Positions 1-6,327 of a stretch of DNA of 6,709 nucleotides are shown here, piece after piece. Under the pieces are notes generated by a model. That model was given only the letters and a program-made list of their open reading frames with translations, was not told the DNA's origin and ran no database searches. Position 1 is the first letter of the stretch; the number at the start of each line of letters is the position of its first letter. Source of the stretch: Halobacteriales archaeon (lineage in GTDB: Archaea > Thermoplasmatota > E2 > JACPAO01 > JAHFTW01); NCBI GenBank assembly GCA_020201445.1, contig JAIVGU010000216.1, positions 1 through 6,709 on the forward strand, read 5' to 3'. Both the position numbers and the translations under genes were made by a program.

Positions 1-31
1 AAGTTGCGCAGCCAGCGGGCGCGGCCCGCCC

Positions 32-1438
32 CTAGGGGTAGGCCCGGCTCGGGGTGCGCGGGTAAGGCAGCATGTCGCGGATATGCTCCTGGCTGGTGAA
101 CCACCTGAGCAACCGTTCGATCCCCAGCCCGAAGCCGCTGTGGGGGACGGAGCCGTAGCGGCGCAGGTCGAAGTACCACTCGTAGGGACGCAGGTACTCG
201 GCGTCGACCATCTCGTCGGTCGCCTTGTCCCCCAGCCGCTTGGCGATGGCCTGCCGCTCGTGGCCGAACTGCTTGCGGTCGTCGTGGTCGCTGGACGCGC
301 CCATGGCATGCCACTGCGCCAGCAGCCGTTTCTTCATCGAGTCGATGTCCTCGCTGCGCTGCGAGCCGCCGATGATTTCCCCGAAGCCCTCCGGCCCAAG
401 CATGTCGCTGCAGAAGACGCGGTCGGTGCCGGGCTTCTCCGCCATGTAGAACGCCTTGATGCGGGCGGGCCAGTCGCAGATGAAGATGGGGCTGGTGCGG
501 CCCTCGGTGAGCGCCTTCTCGTGCGGGACGCCGAAGTCCTCGCCGTAGGGCAGGTGGAACCCCTTCTTCTGCAGCAGGTCGACCGCCTCGGCGTAGTCGA
601 TGCGCGTGAACGGCGCCTTCACGGCCAGCAGCCGCTCGGGGTCCTGGCCCAGCAGCCGCAGGTCGGGCTGGCACTCGCGGCCGATGGTGTGCGCGAGGTA
701 GGTCACCATCCGCTCCTGGAACTGCCGGCTCTGCTCGGCATCCCACCAGGCGTACTCAGCCTCCAGGTGGTGGAACTCGGTGAGGTGCTTGTTCGTCCGG
801 CTCTTCTCGGCGCGGAAGCTCGGCGTGATGGAGTAGACCTTGGGGAGGCCGAAGATGCAGCCCTCAAGGTACATCTGCGCCGACTGGGAGAGGTAGGCCG
901 TCTGGCCGAAGTAGTCGAACGTGAACAGCGTGCTGCCGCCCTCGCAGGCGTTCGTCGTGATGACCGAGGGGTCCACCTCGACGAAGCCCTCCTGGTCGAA
1001 GAAGTCGCGGACGGCCTTGTAGAGCCGGCCCTTGACGCGCAGGATGGCGGACAGCTCGGTGCTGCGCAGCCACAGGTGACGCTTGTCCAGCTCGAACTCG
1101 GTGCCCTGCTCGCCGCGCAGCGGGAAGTTGTCGGCCTTCCGGTGCAGCTTGAACCGCGTCGCCTTGACCTCGAAGCCGCCGGGCGCGCGCTCGTCGGCCA
1201 CCACGGTGCCCTCCAGGCGCTCGACGCTCGACTCGATGAGCGCGGACTTGGCGGCCTCCAGGCTCGCGTCGTCGGCCACGCCGGCCTTCACGGTGCACTG
1301 CACAGTGCCGGTGCCGTCGCGCAGGACGACGAAGGCCATCTTGCCGGCGCTGCGCTGGCGGTGGACCCAGCCGCGCAGGTGGACCACCTGGCCCGTCTTC
1401 GAGCCTGCCAGGATGTCGCGGACGCTGTCGAACTGCAC
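32..1438 (-). CDS. asnS: Asparaginyl-tRNA synthetase (asparagine--tRNA ligase)
   Basis: Class IIb aminoacyl-tRNA synthetase that charges tRNA(Asn) with asparagine in the cytoplasm. Numbered from the GTG at 1438 (468 aa), an N-terminal OB-fold anticodon-binding domain covers about residues 15-125 (LRGWVHRQR, FVVLRDGTGTVQ). The catalytic core has motif 2 around F208-RAE with the following HLTEFHHLEAEYAW, the EIIGGSQR stretch at about 354-361, and motif 3 SGFGLGIER at 434-442. AsnRS rather than AspRS is indicated by RRYGSVPHSGFGLG and the C-terminal PRTPSRAYP, which resembles archaeal AsnRS ends. An ATG at 1522 would add 28 residues (LWPFDGSPPG and so on) unlike any AsnRS N-terminus I know, so the GTG is preferred; no Shine-Dalgarno site precedes it. 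A charged insertion of about 37 residues sits between GGSQR and YEWYFDLRRYG. The gene is divergent from the phosphatase gene. Confidence 0.93.
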   Translation of the reverse strand: MQFDSVRDILAGSKTGQVVHLRGWVHRQRSAGKMAFVVLRDGTGTVQCTVKAGVADDASLEAAKSALIESSVERLEGTVVADERAPGGFEVKATRFKLHRKADNFPLRGEQGTEFELDKRHLWLRSTELSAILRVKGRLYKAVRDFFDQEGFVEVDPSVITTNACEGGSTLFTFDYFGQTAYLSQSAQMYLEGCIFGLPKVYSITPSFRAEKSRTNKHLTEFHHLEAEYAWWDAEQSRQFQERMVTYLAHTIGRECQPDLRLLGQDPERLLAVKAPFTRIDYAEAVDLLQKKGFHLPYGEDFGVPHEKALTEGRTSPIFICDWPARIKAFYMAEKPGTDRVFCSDMLGPEGFGEIIGGSQRSEDIDSMKKRLLAQWHAMGASSDHDDRKQFGHERQAIAKRLGDKATDEMVDAEYLRPYEWYFDLRRYGSVPHSGFGLGIERLLRWFTSQEHIRDMLPYPRTPSRAYP

Positions 1439-1589
1439 GCCCCGGCCAGGAGGGGACCCGTCAAAAGGCCAAAGGGTCACGCTGGACCCGCTGAGATCCA
1501 CAGAGTCAGGCCATCTGGCCACCGTGGCAATGCGCTTCCAACGACGACCGTGCGCATGGGTTCATAGCCGCGACGGGGTTTGCTCGAAC
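1439..1589. promoter_or_regulatory. Divergent intergenic region between asnS and phosphatase gene
   Basis: These 151 bases must hold the promoters of both divergent genes if the preferred starts are right. For asnS, the minus strand reads CCTTTGGCCTTTTGAC at about 1461-1476, roughly 22-38 bases before the GTG and the most T-rich stretch here. For the phosphatase, TTCATAG at 1560-1566 lies about 25 bases before the ATG, where a TATA box would sit for a leaderless archaeal transcript. Both matches are weak. No clear Shine-Dalgarno site precedes either start. Confidence 0.3.
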
Positions 1590-2699
1590 ATGCGGACCCT
1601 GGGGCTTGCGCTGGCCCTCCTCGTCACTCTCGCCGGCTGCTCCTCCACGACCTCTCCACCCGGCCTGCTGCCAGAAGTCCGTCACGACACCATCGGCCAC
1701 GTCTTCGTCATCGTCCTGGAGAACGAGGACTATGCGGCCACGTTCGCCAACCCGCCGCCGTCGCCCTACCTCGCCACCAACTTGACGCAGATGGGCCGCC
1801 TCCTCTCGCAGTACTACGGCATCGGGCACGCGAGCCTCGGCAACTACATCGCCATGGTGAGCGGGCAGGCGCCGAACGCCGAGACCCAGGCGGACTGCCC
1901 CTACTTCACCGACTTCGTTGGCTCGCTCGCCCCCGACGGGCAGGCCATCGGGCAGGGCTGCGTCTACCCCGCCGCGGTCAAGACCCTCGCGGACCAGTTG
2001 GAGGCCGCGGGGCGGACCTGGCGGCTCTACGCGCAGGACATGGCCAACGGCACCGGCCAGCCCGCGACGTGCCGCCACCCCGCCGTCGGCGCGCAGGAGA
2101 ACTCCGGCGGCGGCCAGTCGGAGCGCGACCAGTACGCGACCCGGCACAACCCCTTCGTCTACTTCCACTCCATCATCGACGACCAGGCGCGCTGCGACGC
2201 TCACCTCGTCGACCTGAGCCTCCTGCAGGGCGACCTGGCGCGGGTGGGGACGACACCGGAGCTCGCCTTCATCGTCCCCGACGTGTGCAGCGACGGCCAC
2301 GACGCCCGCTGCGCCAACCCCCGCCAGCGCGGCGAGTACGACGGCATCGACGACTTCCTGCGCGCCTGGGTTCCCCGCCTGGTGGCGTCGCCGGCCTACC
2401 AGCAGGACGGCCTCGTCATCGTCACCTTCGACGAGGCGGAGCAGGGCAGCCCAGACGCCTGCTGCGAGGAGCCCACCGGCTACAACACCCCGCGCCCCGG
2501 CATCACAGGTCCCGGCGGCGGGCGGACGGGCACCATCCTCCTCGCGCCCTGCCTCGGCGCCGGCACGGCGGACGCCACGCCCCACAACCACTACAGCCTC
2601 CTGCGGACGCTGGAGGACCTGTGGAGGCTGCCGCACCTGGGCTACGCCGGGCAGGCGGGGCTGGCGCCCATCAGCCTGTCGCCGTGCCACGGGGCCTAG
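1590..2699 (+). CDS. Secreted lipoprotein phosphoesterase / acid phosphatase family (PF04185-like)
   Basis: Predicted extracellular, membrane-anchored hydrolase of the phosphoesterase superfamily that includes acid phosphatase AcpA and bacterial phospholipases C; likely substrates are phosphomonoesters or phosphodiesters. The 369-aa product starts with a lipoprotein signal peptide, a hydrophobic run ending in the lipobox L14-A-G-C17. Family landmarks follow in order: HVFVIVLENEDY at 37-48 (Glu44-Asn45 as likely metal ligands), GHASLGNY at 79-86 (family form near HxSLPNY), VPDVCSDGHD at 229-238, VTFDEAE at 278-284 (acidic metal-ligand pair), and HNHYSLLRTLEDLW from 332. Ten cysteines in the mature part suggest disulfides outside the cell. 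The start was chosen because the lipobox fits only this ATG; the frame stays open upstream to 1083, but that part is antisense to asnS. Exact substrate is unknown. It converges with the next gene 42 bases downstream. Confidence 0.87.
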   Translation: MRTLGLALALLVTLAGCSSTTSPPGLLPEVRHDTIGHVFVIVLENEDYAATFANPPPSPYLATNLTQMGRLLSQYYGIGHASLGNYIAMVSGQAPNAETQADCPYFTDFVGSLAPDGQAIGQGCVYPAAVKTLADQLEAAGRTWRLYAQDMANGTGQPATCRHPAVGAQENSGGGQSERDQYATRHNPFVYFHSIIDDQARCDAHLVDLSLLQGDLARVGTTPELAFIVPDVCSDGHDARCANPRQRGEYDGIDDFLRAWVPRLVASPAYQQDGLVIVTFDEAEQGSPDACCEEPTGYNTPRPGITGPGGGRTGTILLAPCLGAGTADATPHNHYSLLRTLEDLWRLPHLGYAGQAGLAPISLSPCHGA

Positions 2700-2715
2700 C
2701 TGTCGCATAGCTCCA

Positions 2716-2730
2716 CTTCGGTGAGCGAAG
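2716..2730. terminator. Small hairpin between convergent genes
   Basis: CTTCG and CGAAG form a perfect 5-bp stem around a 5-base loop in the 42-base gap between the converging phosphatase and PrcB-like genes. It could help end transcripts from either side, but the stem is short and no T-run follows on either strand, so chance is a real possibility. Confidence 0.22.
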
Positions 2731-2741
2731 GAATCCAAGCG

Positions 2742-3335
2742 TCACGGCCCGCAGTCGTGCGTGCGCTCCTCGTCCAGCGTGAAGCCCATCTCGAAGTCCG
2801 CCCCCGCCTCGACGGCGGCCATCTGGAACGGCTGGGTGACGACCGCCGCGGTCACGCAGCCGTCGCCGGGCCGCGTCGTGGCGTAGTGCACCACGAGGCC
2901 GGTCACCCCGTCCGCCACCTGTGTGACCTCGATGGCATAGCCGCTGCTCGGCTGCTGCCCCATGAAGAGGGCCACCACCGCCTCGCGCGAGAAGTCCACG
3001 GCCGGGGGCGTCCCAGGCGGGTTGGTGTTGGAGCGGTGCTCGGCCCAGAAGGCCTCCCACTCGGCCTGGCTGCGCACGACGCGCCCCTCGAACCCGTCCG
3101 TCTCGATGCCGGAGGAGTCGCCCGACTCCAGCACCCGGAACGGGATTCCGCCCGGCGATGGGGTGGCGGTGCCGGTGGCCGCGGCAGTGGTGGTGGCGTG
3201 GGTCGCCGTCGCCGCGCCCGTCGCCGTCCCGGTCCGGGGGGCCGTAGGGGTCGTGCCGGGGCCCTGGGACACCTCGGTGCAGCCGGCCAGGAGCGCGAGC
3301 AGGGAGAGCCAGGCCACGATGCGGGCGGCGGCCAT
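2742..3335 (-). CDS. Small lipoprotein with Thr/Ala-rich tether and PrcB-C-like domain
   Basis: A 197-aa predicted surface lipoprotein. Residues 1-19 form a signal peptide with lipobox L16-A-G-C19. Residues about 20-58 are a low-complexity Thr/Ala/Gly/Pro tether, probably spanning a cell-surface layer. The rest resembles the PrcB C-terminal domain (PF14343): VRSQAEWEAFW, then VDFSREAVVALFMGQQPSSGYAIEVTQV, then a strand ending in VTQPFQMAAVEAG. In Treponema denticola, PrcB associates with and activates a surface protease; the domain also occurs in many stand-alone lipoproteins of unknown role, so a partner protease here is only a guess. The ATG at 3335 is supported by a GAGGTG ribosome site and the signal peptide directly after it; the frame stays open upstream to 3608 without homology-like sequence. 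It is convergent with the phosphatase gene and divergent from fixA. Confidence 0.8.
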   Translation of the reverse strand: MAAARIVAWLSLLALLAGCTEVSQGPGTTPTAPRTGTATGAATATHATTTAAATGTATPSPGGIPFRVLESGDSSGIETDGFEGRVVRSQAEWEAFWAEHRSNTNPPGTPPAVDFSREAVVALFMGQQPSSGYAIEVTQVADGVTGLVVHYATTRPGDGCVTAAVVTQPFQMAAVEAGADFEMGFTLDEERTHDCGP

Positions 3336-3338
3336 GCC

Positions 3339-3344
3339 CACCTC
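3339..3344 (-). promoter_or_regulatory. Shine-Dalgarno site deciding the PrcB-like lipoprotein start
   Basis: On the minus strand GAGGTG lies 3 bases before the ATG at 3335 and matches the 16S rRNA 3' end. It is the clearest ribosome-binding site in the window and favours this ATG over the in-frame GTG within it and over more distant upstream starts. Confidence 0.5.
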
Positions 3345-3490
3345 AACGGCGGGGAATGGGAATAGGGTTGTGGAACTGGCCTGCCACGGGGGCACCATCA
3401 TGCAACCGCACACGTTCGGGTGGGCGTGTCCGGGCAGGCGCCCATCGCGCCGGCGACACCGTCGCCCTTGCCGTGGAGGTCTAGCTGAAG

Positions 3491-3563
3491 ACAAACCACG
3501 AATTCCACGAAGGGACACGAACCGGGAGCGTCTTCGTGGGATTCGTGGAACTCGTGTTTGGTC
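3491..3563. repeat. Imperfect inverted repeat with CACGA units (repeat A)
   Basis: The left arm has CACGA at 3497, 3506 and 3516; the right arm has its complement TCGTG at 3534, 3543 and 3552. The arms pair over about 27-30 bases with a few mismatches and one bulge around a loop of about 10 bases, giving a long hairpin. It lies in the 351-base divergent gap (3336-3686) between the PrcB-like gene and fixA. The rest of that gap holds only the lipoprotein ribosome site and a possible TATA box at 3611; I see no gene in it. The unit pattern matches the short accACGAAgg-type repeats common in many environmental genomes. Confidence 0.75.
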
Positions 3564-3610
3564 AGGCCCGGCGAGGCCGCAAGGGGAAGAGGACGGCCGG
3601 GGTCGCACCC

Positions 3611-3617
3611 CTTAAAT
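3611..3617 (+). promoter_or_regulatory. Possible archaeal TATA box for fixAB
   Basis: CTTAAAT stands out as an A/T run in very GC-rich surroundings, about 70 bases before the fixA ATG. If used, transcription would start near 3640 with a leader of roughly 45 bases. No convincing BRE or Shine-Dalgarno site was seen, so this is a weak call. Confidence 0.3.
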
Positions 3618-3686
3618 CGCGCCCCCAAGTCGCCGCACCCGGGGCAAGTCCAGGAGTCCAGCCCGGGCAAGGCCCCTCGGTGCGCC

Positions 3687-4565
3687 ATGGCCCACTCGCC
3701 GCAGCCGTCCACGCCCTCGCCCTACAGCCCCGCCAAGCCGTTCCTGCTGAAGGCGGAGCAGCGGCCGCTGCACGTCGCGGTCTGCATGAAGATGACGCCG
3801 GACGCCACCGACCTCACCATCGACCCGGTGAAGAAGACGCTCGACCGCTCCAAGGTCAAGAACATCATCAACCCGCCCGACGAGAACGCCTTCGAGCTCG
3901 CCCTGCAGCTCAAGGACCGCTTCGGGGCGCAGGTCTCCGTCGTGACGATGGGGCCGCCGTTCTTCGACATCATGCTCCGGGAGTGCATCAGCCGCGGCGC
4001 CGACCGGGGCGTCCTCATCACCGACCGCGCCTTCGCCGGCGCCGACACCTGGCCGACGAGCATGACGCTGGCGGCCGGCGTCAAGAAGATCAGCAGGCAG
4101 TGGGGCGACGTGGACCTCATCCTCTTCGGCGAGGAGACCACCGACGCCTCCACCGGCCAGGTGGGCCCCGGCGTCGCGGGCCAGCTCGCCACCGAGCAGG
4201 CGACCTACATCCACAGCCTCGCGTTCGACCCCGCCACCGAGACCGTCACGGCCACGCGCAGCATCGGCGGCGGCCACGAGGTCCTGCGCCTGCCCCTGCC
4301 GGCGGCGGTGACCTGCGAGCTGAAGATGAACACGCCCCGCATCGCGACCCTCAACGGCAAGCTGCGCGGCGCCATGGCCCAGCTCGTCGTCTGGTCGCTG
4401 GCGGACCTCGCCGACATCAAGGACCCCTCCTGGGTCGGCCTCAAGGGCTCGCCCACCATCGTCGGCAAGGTCGACATCAGCAGCGGCTTCGAGCGCCACG
4501 CCAAGAAGGTGCCCAGCGCCGCCGACGCCGTGCAGGAGCTTGTCAGCCGGGGAGTGGTGTCCTGA
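3687..4565 (+). CDS. fixA: Electron transfer flavoprotein beta subunit, FixA/bifurcating type
   Basis: Beta subunit of an electron transfer flavoprotein; with FixB it forms a cytoplasmic FAD-binding heterodimer passing electrons between dehydrogenases, ferredoxin and quinone. The 292-aa product shows the ETF-beta fold: VAVCMKMTPDAT at 30-41, NPPDENA at 62-68, VTMGPP, the DRAFAGADTWPTS loop at 113-125, and GEETTDASTGQVGP at 148-161. The DRxFAGADT loop and the NPxDENA form are typical of the FixA/CarD/EtfB group that binds FAD in this subunit, where bifurcation can occur, rather than AMP-binding mitochondrial-type ETF-beta. The ATG at 3687 gives a Ser/Pro-rich N-terminal tail of about 27 residues before the first strand; no ATG, GTG or TTG nearer the fold is in frame, and no ribosome site is evident. 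Its TGA shares one base with the fixB ATG, implying co-translation. Whether it truly bifurcates is inference. Confidence 0.92.
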   Translation: MAHSPQPSTPSPYSPAKPFLLKAEQRPLHVAVCMKMTPDATDLTIDPVKKTLDRSKVKNIINPPDENAFELALQLKDRFGAQVSVVTMGPPFFDIMLRECISRGADRGVLITDRAFAGADTWPTSMTLAAGVKKISRQWGDVDLILFGEETTDASTGQVGPGVAGQLATEQATYIHSLAFDPATETVTATRSIGGGHEVLRLPLPAAVTCELKMNTPRIATLNGKLRGAMAQLVVWSLADLADIKDPSWVGLKGSPTIVGKVDISSGFERHAKKVPSAADAVQELVSRGVVS

Positions 4566-6319
4566 TGGCCGAGGCCACCGCCACCGTGCAGCCACGCCGC
4601 ACCGGGAAGGGCTCGCGCTACGACGCCGTCACGTTCCGCGCCTGCAGGCCAGCCGCGTCGTTCACCGAGTGGAAGGGCGTCTGGGTCATCGTCGAGCACC
4701 GCGACGGCCAACTGCGCGACGTCACGCTTGAACTCCTCGGCGCCGCGCGCCCGATGGCGGACAAGCTGGGCCACAAGGTCACCGCGGTCCTGCTGGGCCA
4801 CAAGTGCGCCGAGCTGCCGCCCCGCCTCCTCGCCGCCGGCGCCGACGAGGTCATCCTCGCCGAGCACCCGATGCTCGCCACCCCGCTGGCGCGCCCCAGC
4901 ACTGACGTCATCAACAAGCTCATCGAGGAGCGCAAGCCCAACATCGTCCTCATCGGCGCCACCCACACCGGGCGCGACATCAGCAGCCGCGTCGCCGCCA
5001 CCCTCGACGCCGGCATGACGGCGGACTGCACGGAGCTGGACGTCGACCCCGTCAACGGCGAATTGCTGGCCCGCCGCCCCGCGTTCGGCGGCAAGATGCT
5101 GGCGACCATCCGCTGCGACCGCCACCGCCCCCAGATGGCGACCGCCCGGCCGGGCATCTTCAAGCCGCTGGAGGCCGACCCCGCGCACAAGGGCCCGGTC
5201 CACCGCGCCGACGTCAACTGGCTCTCGCAGCGCACCTACCACGCGCAGGTCGTCGACTACGTGCTCGACCAGGGCTTCGACATCACCAAGGAGCAGGTCC
5301 TCGTGGCCGGCGGCTTGGGCATCGGCGGCCCCGAAGGCTTCGCCAAGCTCCAGGAGCTGGCGGACGCGCTCGGCGGCCAGGTCGCGTGCAGCCGCCCCGT
5401 CGCCGACAAGGGCTGGCTGGAGCGCAGCCGCCAAGTCGGCCAGACCGGCGTGAGCGTCCGCCCCAAGCTGTACGTCGCCGTCGGCATCTCGGGCGCCATC
5501 CAGCACATCGAGGGCATGAAGGAGTCCGGCACCATCATCGCCATCAACAGCGACCCCAACGCCCCCATCTTCCAGTACGCCGACCTCGGCCTGGTGGGCG
5601 ACTGGAAGGGCCACGTCGACGCCCTCATCGCCGAGGCCAAGAGGCGCAACCTCGCCCACGCCAAGTGGATGGTCCCGGTCAAGGACACCCTCGACGCCGA
5701 CCGCCAGGCCGCCGCCGAGCGCGCCGCCAAGCTGGCCGCCAAGGCCCCCGCCGCAACGCCCGCCCAGCCCGGCCAGGCGGCCCCCGTCGCGCCCAAGCCG
5801 CAGCCGACCCCGGCCGCCAAGCCAACAGTCCCTGTTCAGCCAGTCCCCGCGCCGACGCCCACGACGGACGCGAAGGGCAAGACCGTGCCCCCGCCCCCCG
5901 CCGAGCCCGCCAAGCAGCCCACCGCGCCCGCAGCCGGCAACAAGGCACCCCCAACCCCGGCCACGCAGCCCGGCGCCGAGGCGCTGAAGCCCGAGGACGT
6001 CGGCGGCAAGTTCACCGGCGACCCGAAGGACGCCGCCGCCGTGAAGGCCTTCGCCGCCAAGCTGCCCGAGACGAAGAAGGCCTGGGTCCTCGCCGCCGAC
6101 TGCATCGTCTGCAACGGCTGCCAAGCCGCCTGTCCCACCGACGCCGCCATCGTCACCGACATGGCCCGCGTCGACCGTGATTTGTGCATCGCGGACGGGG
6201 CGTGCTTCGACGCTTGCCCGACCGGTTCGATTCGCCCCGGTATCGAGGTCCCCGCCCAATCCGGCGGCTGGCCCAAGGGCTCGCGCCTTGCTGGGAAGTT
6301 CGGCGTGCCGGAAGCCTGA
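4565..6319 (+). CDS. fixB: Electron transfer flavoprotein alpha subunit fused to a C-terminal two-cluster ferredoxin domain
   Basis: ETF alpha subunit, partner of the preceding FixA, 584 aa against the usual 310-400. After an N-terminal tail of about 35 residues comes the alpha/beta domain (GVWVIVEHRDGQL, LELLGAARPMADKLG), then the FAD-binding domain: SRPVADKGW at 276-284, VGQTG at 291-295, AVGISGAIQH at 305-314, and AINSDPNAPIFQYADLGLVGD at 326-346. A short charged helix (about 378-394) leads into a Pro/Ala/Lys linker without aromatic residues (about 395-485). The C-terminal ferredoxin domain has motif 1 with C513, C516, C519 and C523 (CxxCxxCxxxCP), then motif 2 with C541, D544, C547 and C551 (CxxDxxCxxxCP). 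The aspartate suggests a [3Fe-4S] or Asp-ligated [4Fe-4S] cluster. Likely role: electron transfer between the ETF flavins and a tethered ferredoxin. Known ferredoxin-ETF fusions such as Acetobacterium CarE carry the domain N-terminally. No fixC or fixX is adjacent. Confidence 0.92.
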   Translation: MAEATATVQPRRTGKGSRYDAVTFRACRPAASFTEWKGVWVIVEHRDGQLRDVTLELLGAARPMADKLGHKVTAVLLGHKCAELPPRLLAAGADEVILAEHPMLATPLARPSTDVINKLIEERKPNIVLIGATHTGRDISSRVAATLDAGMTADCTELDVDPVNGELLARRPAFGGKMLATIRCDRHRPQMATARPGIFKPLEADPAHKGPVHRADVNWLSQRTYHAQVVDYVLDQGFDITKEQVLVAGGLGIGGPEGFAKLQELADALGGQVACSRPVADKGWLERSRQVGQTGVSVRPKLYVAVGISGAIQHIEGMKESGTIIAINSDPNAPIFQYADLGLVGDWKGHVDALIAEAKRRNLAHAKWMVPVKDTLDADRQAAAERAAKLAAKAPAATPAQPGQAAPVAPKPQPTPAAKPTVPVQPVPAPTPTTDAKGKTVPPPPAEPAKQPTAPAAGNKAPPTPATQPGAEALKPEDVGGKFTGDPKDAAAVKAFAAKLPETKKAWVLAADCIVCNGCQAACPTDAAIVTDMARVDRDLCIADGACFDACPTGSIRPGIEVPAQSGGWPKGSRLAGKFGVPEA

Positions 6320-6327
6320 CGTTCCCC

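Noticed and set aside
32..1438. Aspartyl-tRNA synthetase as alternative identity
   Set aside because: The PHSGFGLGIER motif 3 and the PRTPSRAYP C-terminus fit AsnRS, and archaeal AspRS ends differently (PRDPxRLxP).
83..1567. Long plus-strand open frame antisense to asnS (494 codons)
   Set aside because: Its translation is Leu/Ala/Val/Arg-rich without domain motifs and mirrors asnS, whose class II synthetase motifs are unmistakable. High GC creates such open antisense frames.
1083..1589. Upstream extension of the phosphatase reading frame
   Set aside because: It overlaps asnS antisense and would bury the lipoprotein signal peptide in the middle of the protein.
1506..2738. Minus-strand open frame (410 codons) antisense to the phosphatase gene
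   Set aside because: Composition is typical of a GC-rich shadow frame, and the phosphatase motifs and signal peptide are on the plus strand.
3491..3563. CRISPR-like array suggested by regularly spaced CACGA units
   Set aside because: Units are 5-7 bases with 4-5 base gaps and are inverted in the second half; this is a hairpin repeat, not repeats with spacers.
3398..3712. Small minus-strand frame with a HEFHESHE stretch and a CPGCG pair resembling a zinc ribbon
   Set aside because: The His/Glu stretch is simply the translated inverted repeat, and the second cysteine pair of a zinc ribbon is missing or badly spaced. Its overlap with the fixA start also argues against it.
3536..4564. Upstream in-frame extension of fixB through the fixA region
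   Set aside because: This frame is Arg/Pro-rich shadow sequence, while fixA in another frame carries conserved ETF-beta motifs; fixB starts naturally at the overlapping ATG.
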